Shown here piece by piece: positions 1 to 8,220 of a stretch of 64,000 nucleotides of DNA. Source of the DNA: Neptunomonas antarctica. GTDB lineage: Bacteria; Pseudomonadota; Gammaproteobacteria; Pseudomonadales; Balneatricaceae. The stretch's first letter is position 1. Every line of letters begins with the position of its first letter. Both the position numbers and the translations under genes were made by a program. The DNA is taken from positions 1-64,000 of the forward strand of contig NZ_LJSI01000015.1 in NCBI RefSeq assembly GCF_001305295.1. The letters run 5' to 3'. The notes beneath the pieces are model-generated. The model did not search any database. It had not been told where the DNA came from and saw only the letters and a program-made list of their open reading frames with translations.

Positions 1-30
1 GGAATAAAAGTGAAAATACTCTCAAATACG

Positions 31-53
31 AAAAAAACGCCTAAAAAGGCGCC
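31..53 (-). terminator. Rho-independent terminator after tatC
   Basis: Read on the minus strand, a CGCCT/AGGCG stem with a short T-rich loop is followed directly by seven T. It lies about 30 bases past the tatC stop codon and would end the hisI-hisE-tatABC transcript. Confidence 0.75.
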
Positions 54-83
54 TTATTTGTATGTTTTTTATACTACTCGTTC

Positions 84-902
84 TTAAGAGCTTTGATTGT
101 TCGTTTCATCATCTTTAATGGCAGCCTCTAGCTCGTCATCAACACTGTCCGGTTCTGCCTTTTTATTAACGAACACTATCGACAGAACAATACCCAGCTC
201 AAACAACAACCACATCGGAATCGCTAAAAGGCTTTGAGAAATGATATCTGGCGGAGTTAACAACATGCCGACAACAAAACAACAAACAACAACATAGCCT
301 CGCTTACTTCTCAGATCTTTCGCCGTAGTTGCGCCTGACCAGATAAGCAATAAGGTTGCGATAGGAATTTCAAACACTATACCAAAAGCAAAAAACAGCT
401 TAAGCACAAAGTCCAGATAGCTACTGATATCCGTCATTACAGCAACACTCTCAGGCCCGACGCTCGTGAAGAACCCAAATATCAACGGAAAGACAACATA
501 GTAAGCAAAAGCAATACCGGCATAAAACAAAAACACACTTGAAACAAGAATCGGAGTTGCCAGTCTCTTTTCGTGATTATATAACCCAGGGGCTATAAAC
601 CCCCAGATTTGATGCAGAATAAAAGGTATTCCAAGAAAAATGGCCAGCACCAGCGTTAACTTGAACGGCGCGAAAAATGGCGACGTAACATCTGTCGCTA
701 TCATACTTGTTCCGGCTGGCAACAATGCAGTTAGCGGGGCAGACAGATATTCGTAAAGGTCATTAGCAAAATAAAAAAGACAGAGGAAAACGACCAAGAT
801 AATGATCAGGATACGCATCATTCGCTGCCGAAGCTCAACAAGATGGGAGACCAGTGTTTGTTCCTGCTCTTGATTTGGCATATTGACTGACGGTTTATTC
901 AT
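84..902 (-). CDS. tatC: Sec-independent protein translocase subunit TatC
   Basis: TatC is the polytopic core of the twin-arginine translocase in the inner membrane. Together with TatB it recognises the RR signal peptide of folded cargo. The 272-residue product has the expected N-terminal cytoplasmic segment containing SHLVELRQR, six hydrophobic spans, and the loop PFFAPFKL typical of the family. An acidic tail ([15 protein letters not shown]) follows the last span. Its ATG lies inside the end of tatB (8-base overlap), which implies translational coupling. It is the last gene of a minus-strand tatA-tatB-tatC group. The TRAP binding protein at 37.4 kb carries an RR signal and is a likely cargo. 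Confidence 0.97.
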   Translation of the reverse strand: MNKPSVNMPNQEQEQTLVSHLVELRQRMMRILIIILVVFLCLFYFANDLYEYLSAPLTALLPAGTSMIATDVTSPFFAPFKLTLVLAIFLGIPFILHQIWGFIAPGLYNHEKRLATPILVSSVFLFYAGIAFAYYVVFPLIFGFFTSVGPESVAVMTDISSYLDFVLKLFFAFGIVFEIPIATLLLIWSGATTAKDLRSKRGYVVVCCFVVGMLLTPPDIISQSLLAIPMWLLFELGIVLSIVFVNKKAEPDSVDDELEAAIKDDETNNQSS

Positions 903-1257
903 TAGTTGATTTTTTCAGATTGACGGCATCGTCATTAACTAAAGCCGTTCCTGGATCAATAGCGGGAGCCGCTGTGGATTGAGACAATGGCGACTCATCA
1001 CTAAAGGCCTGCTTAAATGGCTGCTTCATCTCATTTAGTTCTTTATCAAGCTCTTCTTTTTTAATGGATGCTGTACGTCGCATTTCATCAAGGCGTAATT
1101 CTTCTGAAATTTCACTTTGAATACTAGAAACAGCCCTTTTAGCCTTCCCCACCCATAACCCTACAGCACGCACTGCTGTAGGGAGCTTCTCAGGCCCAAG
1201 CACGATCAACGCAACCACTCCGATCACGAGAATTTCAGCAAAACCTATATCAAACAT
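895..1257 (-). CDS. tatB: Sec-independent protein translocase subunit TatB
   Basis: TatB pairs with TatC in the receptor complex of the Tat system. The 120-residue product starts [20 protein letters not shown], the single N-terminal membrane span, followed by the conserved GPEKLP hinge and an amphipathic helix. A charged, poorly conserved cytoplasmic tail follows. Glu8 in the membrane span and the GPEKLP motif separate TatB from TatA. It lies 13 bases after tatA and overlaps tatC by 8 bases, so the three are very likely one transcript. Confidence 0.96.
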   Translation of the reverse strand: MFDIGFAEILVIGVVALIVLGPEKLPTAVRAVGLWVGKAKRAVSSIQSEISEELRLDEMRRTASIKKEELDKELNEMKQPFKQAFSDESPLSQSTAAPAIDPGTALVNDDAVNLKKSTNE

Positions 1258-1270
1258 TCAACAGATCCAG

Positions 1271-1516
1271 TTATTTCTGATCAGTTGGCTGTTCCTGCTT
1301 TACAGCAGGTTTTTTTTCAGCATCAAAGTCGGCATCCTGTTCCTGCTGATCAATTTTTTTAGCATCTTCAGGCTCTTCTTTAATCGCCTTCTTAAAACCT
1401 TTCAACGCACTACCCAGATCACCACCGATATTGCGCAGCTTTTTAGTTCCGAATAATAAAATAATAATTCCGAGTACGATCACTAACTGCCAAATTCCGA
1501 TTCCACCTAAACCCAT
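1271..1516 (-). CDS. tatA: Sec-independent protein translocase subunit TatA
   Basis: TatA oligomerises to form the protein-conducting element of the Tat system. The 81-residue product has a short N-terminus and one membrane span ([16 protein letters not shown]), then the [20 protein letters not shown] amphipathic helix diagnostic of TatA. A Lys/Glu/Gln-rich cytoplasmic tail follows. It is the first of the three tat genes and lies 65 bases downstream of hisE, so it may share the hisI-hisE transcript. Confidence 0.96.
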   Translation of the reverse strand: MGLGGIGIWQLVIVLGIIILLFGTKKLRNIGGDLGSALKGFKKAIKEEPEDAKKIDQQEQDADFDAEKKPAVKQEQPTDQK

Positions 1517-1581
1517 TTTATTTCTCCTCTACTGCTATATAGCGCAAATTGACTGTACAAAACCAGCCGATAAAAGCAATT

Positions 1582-1914
1582 TTATGGCTTATTCCGTGAT
1601 TCTTTTTCTACTAGACCAGAGATATCAAAGCGTCGCGCCAACTCATTCAACACAGCCTGCGGGGACTCACCCAGATGCGAGAGCATAACCAGACTATGAA
1701 ACCACAGATCAGCTGTTTCATAAACAACGTCACCATTATCTCCCGTAAGCTTGGCGTCTTTAGCGGCGATAATCGCCTCTATCGCTTCCTCACCTACTTT
1801 TTCAAGAATCTTATTAAGACCTTTTTCATGTAGACTGGCCACATAGGAAGCATCTGCAGTAGCATTTTTCCGCTCTTCAAGAATCTCACCTAACTGGGTT
1901 AATACATCACTCAT
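1582..1914 (-). CDS. hisE: Phosphoribosyl-ATP pyrophosphatase HisE
   Basis: HisE hydrolyses phosphoribosyl-ATP to phosphoribosyl-AMP and pyrophosphate, the second step of histidine synthesis, in the cytoplasm. The 110-residue product matches the all-alpha MazG-like fold. Visible motifs are [16 protein letters not shown], the metal-binding helix, and [13 protein letters not shown]. It is encoded separately from HisI rather than as the HisIE fusion of enterics, and starts 8 bases after the hisI stop. Next to tatA this reproduces the hisI-hisE-tatABC order common in gammaproteobacteria. Confidence 0.96.
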   Translation of the reverse strand: MSDVLTQLGEILEERKNATADASYVASLHEKGLNKILEKVGEEAIEAIIAAKDAKLTGDNGDVVYETADLWFHSLVMLSHLGESPQAVLNELARRFDISGLVEKESRNKP

Positions 1915-1922
1915 CAGACATC

Positions 1923-2312
1923 TTACCCTTTATATATTTCATCAGGACTTTTAAGGACAGGATCAACAGAAACCCATTCACCATTACGTAATACGCTATA
2001 GAAACAACTCTGCCTTCCTGTGTGACAAGCAATATCGCCTTTCTGTTCAACCTGCAATAAAATCACATCGCTGTCACAATCTAAGCGAATTTCATGAAGC
2101 ACTTGTATATGGCCAGACTCTTCCCCTTTACGCCATAACTTACCGCGAGAACGTGACCAGTAGATAGCACGTTGCTCTTGTACCGTCAGCTGCAAGGATT
2201 CTGCGTTCATCCAGGCAACCATTAATATACGCCCGGTTTTGTAATCTTGGGCGATGGCGGGAATCAAACCTTTCTCATCCCACTTAATTTTAGCAAGCCA
2301 ACTATCTGTCAT
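1923..2312 (-). CDS. hisI: Phosphoribosyl-AMP cyclohydrolase HisI
   Basis: HisI opens the purine ring of phosphoribosyl-AMP, the third step of histidine synthesis. The 129-residue product shows ILMVAWMN, the [16 protein letters not shown] substrate region and the zinc- and magnesium-binding set LDCDSD and CHTGRQSCF. Full length for a stand-alone HisI. It probably heads the hisI-hisE unit, with about 100 bases separating it from ubiB upstream. Confidence 0.97.
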   Translation of the reverse strand: MTDSWLAKIKWDEKGLIPAIAQDYKTGRILMVAWMNAESLQLTVQEQRAIYWSRSRGKLWRKGEESGHIQVLHEIRLDCDSDVILLQVEQKGDIACHTGRQSCFYSVLRNGEWVSVDPVLKSPDEIYKG

Positions 2313-2413
2313 TACTATTACAACTGTTTGGTCTTAAAGAAGATGAAGCATACCGGATCAATCAAATAAGCTCCATCCCATATACTACTGAATATATCGC
2401 TATGCCACGCTAA

Positions 2414-4042
2414 TCAATTGATCAGAAGGTAGAAGCCTAAACCACCGACAACCCAGCCGAGCATACTTAGTTGTTCAAGCCATTCTCTACTGGGCTCATG
2501 ACCCAACCATAAGGCTGTAATTATGCAAACGCCAGCAAGCAGCTTTTTTCGACGCTGCTTATTGCGTAGCTCTTCGCCATGTCGAACTATGGCTTCATTG
2601 GCTAACCGATTTTGTAGTGGCTGGTTCTTAATCTGTTGCAAAGTATCGAATGCTAATTGCGGTATTAACGGTATTTTATCGAGCAAATCAGGGACTTGCT
2701 GCTTAAGCGTTCTATAAGCCGCTTTTGGACCCACGCGGTCCTTCATCCAAGACTCAAGGAAAGGCTTTCCCGTTTGCCAAAGATCAAGCTCAGGATACAA
2801 TTGCCGACCTAGCCCTTCAATGTTCAATAACGTTTTTTGCAATAATACCAATTGAGGCTGTACTTCCATATTGAAACGACGTGCTGTCTGAAACAACCCC
2901 AACAAAACCTGCCCAAAGGAGATATCTTTTAATGGCTTATTAAAAATAGGCTCGCACACACTACGGATAGAGGTTTCAAACGCCGTCACATTGGTATCCG
3001 CTGGAACCCAACCCGAATCTATATGTAATTGTGCCACCTGCCGATAGTCTCGCGTAAAGAATGCCAGGAAATTTCGTGCGAGATAGCTTTGATCTTCAGC
3101 GGTAAGGGAGCCAATGATTCCGAAGTCTACTGCGATATATTGCGGCTTTTCCGGGTTTTGACGTGATACAAAAATATTGCCGGGATGCATATCAGCATGA
3201 AAGAAGCTATCCCGAAAAACCTGCGTAAAGAAAATTTCAACTCCCCTCTCCGCCAATACTTTCATATTTGTGCCCTGAGCTATGAGTTGATCAACCTCAG
3301 CCACCGGTATGCCATGAATACGCTCCATAACTAAAACATTCTGGCGTGTTAAATCCCAATATATTTCAGGTATATAAAGCATTTCTGATTTTTCAAAATT
3401 GCGTCTTAGTTGCGAACCATTCGCGGCTTCTTTCCTTAAATCCAATTCATCAAAAAGTGTTTGCTCATACTCCGCCACTACTTCAACAGGCCTGAGTCTT
3501 CGCCCATCCTTCCACACGGCATGAACGATATGCGCCAATGTGTACAGCAGCGCAACATCTTTCCTAATGGTTTTCGCAATACCGGGACGTATGACTTTTA
3601 CCACAGCCTCACGACCGTCGAGCAAGGTTGCTTCATGCACTTGAGCCACTGAAGCTGATGCCAGCGGCTTAACAACAAAACCAGCAAACAAGGCTAAAAC
3701 AGGTTTACCTAAGGCTTTTTCAATAATCAACTGAGCTTGCTGACCAGAAAAAGGAGGGACATTGTCTTGTAATTGTTTCAGTTCATTCGCGATATCATCA
3801 GGTAACAGATCTCTGCGCGTTGAAAGCATTTGTCCGAATTTTATAAAGACAGGCCCTAATGATTCCAGCGCTAAGCGCAAACGAACGCCACGCGGTTGCG
3901 ATACTTTTATAAAGTAGCGCCAAGGCATCAAATAAAGAAGGGACCTCAGATACCAGGGCAAAGGCAAATCATCGATAAAAGTATCTAAACGATAACGAAT
4001 AATAGTATGAGCAATTTTCAAACTTCGGGAGAGGCGTCGCAC
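2414..4042 (-). CDS. ubiB: Ubiquinone biosynthesis protein UbiB (atypical kinase/ATPase)
   Basis: UbiB is an ADCK-family atypical protein-kinase-like ATPase required for ubiquinone synthesis, probably by helping lipid intermediates reach the Ubi enzyme complex. The 542 residues contain the family-specific KFGQ motif in [16 protein letters not shown], an Ala-rich nucleotide loop ([10 protein letters not shown]), the catalytic [10 protein letters not shown] and the metal-binding VDFGIIG. A C-terminal hydrophobic anchor follows ([14 protein letters not shown] and [12 protein letters not shown]). Translation starts at a GTG preceded by an AGGA at good spacing. ubiC and ubiA occur at 26-27.7 kb. 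Confidence 0.95.
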   Translation of the reverse strand: MRRLSRSLKIAHTIIRYRLDTFIDDLPLPWYLRSLLYLMPWRYFIKVSQPRGVRLRLALESLGPVFIKFGQMLSTRRDLLPDDIANELKQLQDNVPPFSGQQAQLIIEKALGKPVLALFAGFVVKPLASASVAQVHEATLLDGREAVVKVIRPGIAKTIRKDVALLYTLAHIVHAVWKDGRRLRPVEVVAEYEQTLFDELDLRKEAANGSQLRRNFEKSEMLYIPEIYWDLTRQNVLVMERIHGIPVAEVDQLIAQGTNMKVLAERGVEIFFTQVFRDSFFHADMHPGNIFVSRQNPEKPQYIAVDFGIIGSLTAEDQSYLARNFLAFFTRDYRQVAQLHIDSGWVPADTNVTAFETSIRSVCEPIFNKPLKDISFGQVLLGLFQTARRFNMEVQPQLVLLQKTLLNIEGLGRQLYPELDLWQTGKPFLESWMKDRVGPKAAYRTLKQQVPDLLDKIPLIPQLAFDTLQQIKNQPLQNRLANEAIVRHGEELRNKQRRKKLLAGVCIITALWLGHEPSREWLEQLSMLGWVVGGLGFYLLIN

Positions 4043-4113
4043 AGGAAAATCCTATAAAAACACTGCGAATTCAGCGGCACAAGTGTGCCCGTTCCCATAC
4101 GATACGTAAAGTA

Positions 4114-5661
4114 CTAGCCGATACAAATACGATTTCGACCTTCCTGCTTGGCTTTATAAAGAGCAGCATCAGCCCGATCGAACAAGACGTCTTTTGTATC
4201 AGACTCTCTTATTTGCGTGACACCGAAAGACATAGTGATGGTTACTGGCTGCCCATGGAAATTAAACGGACTCTTACTGACCGATTCTCGCAGCTTATCC
4301 ATTGCTTTCGCGCCTTCCTCAGCCTCTGTTGAGGGCATAAGAATAACGAATTCTTCACCACCAAAACGAGCAATGAAATCAGATCCTCGCAAATGCTTCG
4401 ACAATACCCGGGAAATTAAACGTAAGACTTTATCACCCGCCAGGTGGCCATAGGTATCATTGATACGTTTAAATAAATCAAGATCACCAATCGCGACAGA
4501 GAAACCCTGACGATAGCGTTTCCAACGATTAAATTCATTATTAAGATACTCATCATACGCAGCACGGTTTGGCAGACCTGTCAGCGCATCAGTTCTAGCC
4601 TTTAGGCGCTCTTCTTCCATGTGCGCTTTAACACGCCCGGTGTCCTCTTCCATCTCAGCCACATGCAAAACTAAGGCATCATAGCGAGCCTGAAGACGCT
4701 CATCTCGTTCCTCTTCGCCTCGTTTAAACTCATCCATAGCCTGCACAATGCATTCTAACTGCGATGAAACGGATACTTTCAACTCGCCAAGATCATACGA
4801 ATCTTTCACTGCTTTGCTGATACTGCCGACATCACGCCTTACTTGCTGGTCCAACTGTTTGTGTGCATCACCTGCAATAGTTTGCTCAGAGTGACTTTCC
4901 TGCAAAAAACCCTGCACCTCAACCAGTTGAGTATTAAGGTTAATTAAATAATTTTCAAAATCTTCATTACTTGTTGTAGCAGCCAATTGAGCTAGCTCTA
5001 CAACACTCACTAATACTTCACGAAGAGCACCAAGCGCCAAGCCCTTTTCGATACGCGCTACCAATTCATCTGCCTGCTGACGCCCCTCTGGGGTCAAATT
5101 CAGCACGCCGATAAGCTGAATTAACTCGACTCCTATCAAGGATAAATCGGTATCCACTGCTAACTGGCTGTGTTCCGCCGTCAGATCAGCTTTTGCCGAG
5201 GCCAAAACACTTACCTGCAAAGTTAAAAGGTTTTGAATTAGAGGAGGCAATAGATATAATTTTTCAACAGATTCTGGCGCGTTTCTTTCAAACTCAGAAA
5301 GAGAATCCGATTCTTTACTATCCAGATCAATCTGACTTTTCAGCTGAAAAATCCAACTCAGAACAGCTTTGAGAACAGATTGCGTCGTATCTTCTCTTGC
5401 ACCATCTAACTTACGAATATGCTTTTCGATATTCGTGATCATTCGCCGCGATTTTAAAGAACCGATATCAGTCTCGGCTTTCATGGCACTGCGTAAGGCT
5501 TTTAGTTCACTATCTAAATCGGCAGACTGCCCCTGAAGCCCTAATGTCAGATGCGAAACAGCCAAACGTAACTGATCATTGTTCTGGCTCTTTTCCAGTT
5601 TATCAAGATCCAGTGCTGCTTCTTTATATTTCTTTTTCCAGTCTATCTGTTCCTTTGTCAC
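4114..5661 (-). CDS. Diguanylate cyclase with long helical N-terminus
   Basis: A GGDEF enzyme expected to make cyclic di-GMP from two GTP. Residues 1 to about 340 are soluble and mostly helical, with no membrane span, and a coiled-coil-like stretch precedes the catalytic domain (DERLQARYDALVLHVAEMEE). The GGDEF domain covers about 350-515, with active-site GGEEF at 434-438 and the allosteric I-site RGSD at 425-428, so it should be catalytically active and product-inhibited. The start is GTG with a GGA upstream. It lies next to dsbA and cytochrome c4, as a GGDEF protein does in Pseudomonas. The input sensed by the N-terminus is unknown. Confidence 0.88.
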   Translation of the reverse strand: MTKEQIDWKKKYKEAALDLDKLEKSQNNDQLRLAVSHLTLGLQGQSADLDSELKALRSAMKAETDIGSLKSRRMITNIEKHIRKLDGAREDTTQSVLKAVLSWIFQLKSQIDLDSKESDSLSEFERNAPESVEKLYLLPPLIQNLLTLQVSVLASAKADLTAEHSQLAVDTDLSLIGVELIQLIGVLNLTPEGRQQADELVARIEKGLALGALREVLVSVVELAQLAATTSNEDFENYLINLNTQLVEVQGFLQESHSEQTIAGDAHKQLDQQVRRDVGSISKAVKDSYDLGELKVSVSSQLECIVQAMDEFKRGEEERDERLQARYDALVLHVAEMEEDTGRVKAHMEEERLKARTDALTGLPNRAAYDEYLNNEFNRWKRYRQGFSVAIGDLDLFKRINDTYGHLAGDKVLRLISRVLSKHLRGSDFIARFGGEEFVILMPSTEAEEGAKAMDKLRESVSKSPFNFHGQPVTITMSFGVTQIRESDTKDVLFDRADAALYKAKQEGRNRICIG

Positions 5662-5741
5662 TGCTTGTATCCATCTATGATGATCTACTCATTTTATTTT
5701 ATTTTAGTCCAAAGAACAGCTATTTCCCAGAATTCACTTAC

Positions 5742-5767
5742 TAAAAAGCCGCCTTAATAAGGCGGCT
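5742..5767 (-). terminator. Rho-independent terminator after dsbA
   Basis: A near-perfect stem AAAGCCGCCTT/AAGGCGGCTTT with a 3-base loop runs into a T-rich stretch on the minus strand, 24 bases past the dsbA stop codon. It separates dsbA from the downstream GGDEF gene. Confidence 0.8.
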
Positions 5768-5790
5768 TTGGCTAACAGTAATACAGAGTT

Positions 5791-6429
5791 TTATTCAGCA
5801 AGGAGTTTTTGCTCTTTGGCGACTAAATAACTAACCACATCCAACATCTGCTGATGCCCGCCAGCCATGGCTGCCGTTACGCGATACTTTCCGTTGACCA
5901 CTAACGAAGGTACTCCATCTACCTGATAACCACGTACTTTTGATTCCCCCTGATTCATTTTTGTATTCACAGCAAACGAACCATAAGTTTTTTCAAATTT
6001 AGCTTTATCTATACCCATTTCCGCATAAAAAGCAGCAATGTCTTCTACATTTTTAAAACGTTTTTTATGCAGATGGATGGCATCAAACATCGCCTGATGA
6101 GTCTGTTCGACCCCATTAAGTAGTTCTGCCGTGTAATACGCCCGCGCCAGTGGTTCCCAGCTACGACCAAAAACGACGGGGACGCGTTGAAAATCAACCT
6201 CTTCAGACTGTTGCTTTTCCCATGCAGCCAACATCGGCTCAAAACTATTACAATGAGGGCAAGGGTAGCCAAACAATTCTGTCACTTCGACTTTAGAAGC
6301 ATCGACTGTTTTAACAGGAAAAGGCAGCTCTACAAACTGCTTACCTGCTTCAAACTGATTCTCATCAGCCGCTTGAATAGCCGTATTCAGGCCAAATACA
6401 AATAAGACAGACAGTAACGTCTTCCACAT
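5791..6429 (-). CDS. dsbA: Thiol:disulfide interchange protein DsbA
   Basis: DsbA introduces disulfides into exported proteins in the periplasm. I place the start at the ATG at 6429, preceded by GGAGT nine bases upstream, rather than at a longer upstream frame. This gives 212 residues with a clean signal peptide (MWKTLLSVLFVFGLNTAIQA). The catalytic CPHC is at residues 57-60 of that product, preceded by FGYP. The cis-proline loop is GVPSLVVNGKY. A terminator follows on the same strand and a second hairpin separates it from cytochrome c4. Confidence 0.95.
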   Translation of the reverse strand: MWKTLLSVLFVFGLNTAIQAADENQFEAGKQFVELPFPVKTVDASKVEVTELFGYPCPHCNSFEPMLAAWEKQQSEEVDFQRVPVVFGRSWEPLARAYYTAELLNGVEQTHQAMFDAIHLHKKRFKNVEDIAAFYAEMGIDKAKFEKTYGSFAVNTKMNQGESKVRGYQVDGVPSLVVNGKYRVTAAMAGGHQQMLDVVSYLVAKEQKLLAE

Positions 6430-6502
6430 AATTTTTACTCCGGTTACTTTTCTGATTTTTGAATCAGACAATGGCTGAACCAAAGGGTTCATATCTCTAT
6501 AA

Positions 6503-6530
6503 AAAAAGGCAGCCTGAGCTGCCTTTTTAT
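6503..6530 (-). terminator. Terminator hairpin between cytochrome c4 gene and dsbA
   Basis: An 11-bp stem AAAAAGGCAGC/GCTGCCTTTTT with a 4-base loop lies just past the cytochrome c4 stop codon. The A/T flanks make it usable on either strand, but both neighbours are minus-strand. Almost the same hairpin recurs at 53433-53458. Confidence 0.8.
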
Positions 6531-6546
6531 CAGATACATTCAGATA

Positions 6547-7149
6547 TTAATACAAACCCTGAACATAGCTGGAAACGGCTTTAATCTCTACATCGCTCAA
6601 TTTAGCAGCGATATCGCGCATCATGGCCTGAGGATCATTATTGCGGGCGCCTACCCGGAAATTTTTCAACTGTAAGTCTGCATAGGCAGCATGCTGCCCA
6701 CCTAATGCAGGAAAGCCAGCTGCAGCCATACCCTGGCCATTCGCAGCATGACAAGCCGTACAAGCAGGCACACCTTTCTTCGCCAAGCCAGCACGATAAA
6801 TTTGCTGTCCCAGTTCCAACTGGTCTTTAGCAACTTTGCCGCCCTGAATTTTTTTACTGGAGAAATACGCAGCAATATCTTCAATATCCTGATCGTTCAG
6901 GTTATCCAGTAAGCCTGTCATCTCAACAACCTGACGAGTGCCTGCTTTAATATCTTTTAGTTGCTTGACCAGATATGTGGCATTCTGGCCTGCTAATTTT
7001 GGAAAATTCGGAATAGCGCTGTTACCATCTGCGCTGTGACATGCGGCACAGACTGCTGTTTTTCCCTGTCCTGCCGTTGCATCACCTGCCGCATTTGCTA
7101 CACCAGTGATACCTAAGGTTAACAGTAAGCCGATCAGTAGTTTATTCAT
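6547..7149 (-). CDS. Dihaem cytochrome c4
   Basis: A periplasmic two-domain c-type cytochrome that passes electrons from the bc1 complex towards terminal oxidases. The 200 residues begin with a signal peptide (MNKLLIGLLLTLGITGVANA). Two haem-attachment motifs are visible, CAACH at residues 34-38 and CTACH at 130-134, each opening a class I cytochrome fold. Candidate axial methionines are Met78 and Met176/177. The neighbours dsbA and engB match the arrangement in Pseudomonas. It is probably monocistronic, with a terminator directly downstream. Confidence 0.93.
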   Translation of the reverse strand: MNKLLIGLLLTLGITGVANAAGDATAGQGKTAVCAACHSADGNSAIPNFPKLAGQNATYLVKQLKDIKAGTRQVVEMTGLLDNLNDQDIEDIAAYFSSKKIQGGKVAKDQLELGQQIYRAGLAKKGVPACTACHAANGQGMAAAGFPALGGQHAAYADLQLKNFRVGARNNDPQAMMRDIAAKLSDVEIKAVSSYVQGLY

Positions 7150-7356
7150 GATTAACCCAGACTCTCGTCATTCAGTAAAATAGATGTTTGTCTTGAAACC
7201 ATCAGGTGAAGTCAACACAAACCGGAAATCTTTATTATGCCCTGCTACTAGAGGTAGACTCTGTTCAAGGGTAAAATTTGCCGGCATTATAACTTAATAT
7301 CCACACAAACTGGAACGGTTAATATAGAACCAATCCCTTTAGGTACCCTAAAGTCT

Positions 7357-7995
7357 ATGACTGCAAACGATAATCCTATCCATTACAACGCTGCTCGCTT
7401 TTTGATCAGTGCCGATAAATTGAGCCAGTGTCCAGAAGATAGCGGAGCAGAGGTTGCGTTTGCGGGACGTTCCAACGCGGGAAAATCCAGCGCAATAAAT
7501 GCGCTGACTAATAATGGCAAGCTGGCCCGTACGTCTAAAACTCCGGGAAGAACTCAGCTTATCAATTTCTTTGATCTTAATATCGAAGGATTACGCCTGG
7601 TTGATTTGCCAGGTTACGGTTATGCCAAAGTGCCAATTGCTATGAAAGAGCATTGGCAAAAACATCTTGACCAATATCTGCAACAACGCTTTAGCTTGAA
7701 AGGTGTTGTGTTGGTGATGGATATCCGCCATCCCATGAAAGAGTTTGATCTGATGATGGTCGAGTGGTGTAAAGCAACACAAGTGCCTTTGCATATATTA
7801 CTGACCAAAGCGGATAAGTTAAAGAGGGGCCCTGCTCAGTCGACGTTACTGACACTGCGTAAAGAACTCACACAGATACTGGGTGATAAAGTGACTCTTC
7901 AGACGTTTTCTGCGCTAAAACGCAGCGGCATTGACACATTAAGTCAGCGCTTAGATAGTTGGTTATCACAAGGCATTAGTCAAATTGAAGAGTAA
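7357..7995 (+). CDS. engB: Ribosome biogenesis GTPase EngB/YsxC (YihA)
   Basis: EngB is a small essential GTPase needed for late assembly of the large ribosomal subunit. The 212-residue protein has the P-loop GRSNAGKSS, switch threonines in [13 protein letters not shown], the G3 motif DLPGYG, and the G4 motif LTKADK. It is divergent from cytochrome c4 with about 200 bases between, and convergent with polA. This engB-polA pair flanks Spot 42 or ErsA in other gammaproteobacteria. Confidence 0.95.
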   Translation: MTANDNPIHYNAARFLISADKLSQCPEDSGAEVAFAGRSNAGKSSAINALTNNGKLARTSKTPGRTQLINFFDLNIEGLRLVDLPGYGYAKVPIAMKEHWQKHLDQYLQQRFSLKGVVLVMDIRHPMKEFDLMMVEWCKATQVPLHILLTKADKLKRGPAQSTLLTLRKELTQILGDKVTLQTFSALKRSGIDTLSQRLDSWLSQGISQIEE

Positions 7996-8024
7996 AAGCT
8001 GAAGAGTAAAGAATAAATGTAAAT

Positions 8025-8153
8025 AAATCCCCAGATAAAGCCCGAAGGGGATGGGCTTTATCTGGGGCCAAGTGTCTTACTACAACCCACGCATCTAAAC
8101 TATGTAATGTCCTATGAAACACCCATAGCCGAGGGGGAACTCATAGATGCGTA
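8025..8153 (-). ncRNA. Candidate structured sRNA in the polA-engB intergenic region
   Basis: The 225 bases between engB and polA are unusually structured. On the minus strand a 9-bp stem (positions 8144-8152 with 8089-8097) encloses a small CTATG/CATAG hairpin and an unpaired TTCCCCCTC. A 15-bp stem (8053-8067 with 8029-8043) then precedes a T-rich ATTTATTT tail. The second stem has a T-rich side only on the minus strand, which sets the direction. A weak promoter-like TTAACT-17-TATTTG lies just upstream (about 8155-8183). The locus, and the polA-side orientation, are those of Spot 42 in E. coli, and ErsA occupies the same locus in Pseudomonas. I see no primary-sequence identity to claim homology. 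The C-tract could pair with ribosome binding sites. Confidence 0.45.
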
Positions 8154-8220
8154 CAAATATTGACCACCTTTTTTTTAGTTAAGTTCCTGTCTTATTCAAA
8201 AAAAACTGATTTTTTGAAAA

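Noticed and set aside
7357-8000. Plus-strand reading of the polA-engB hairpin as the engB terminator
   Set aside because: The 15-bp stem is followed by CCAAGTG on the plus strand, with no T-run. The T-rich side is only on the minus strand.
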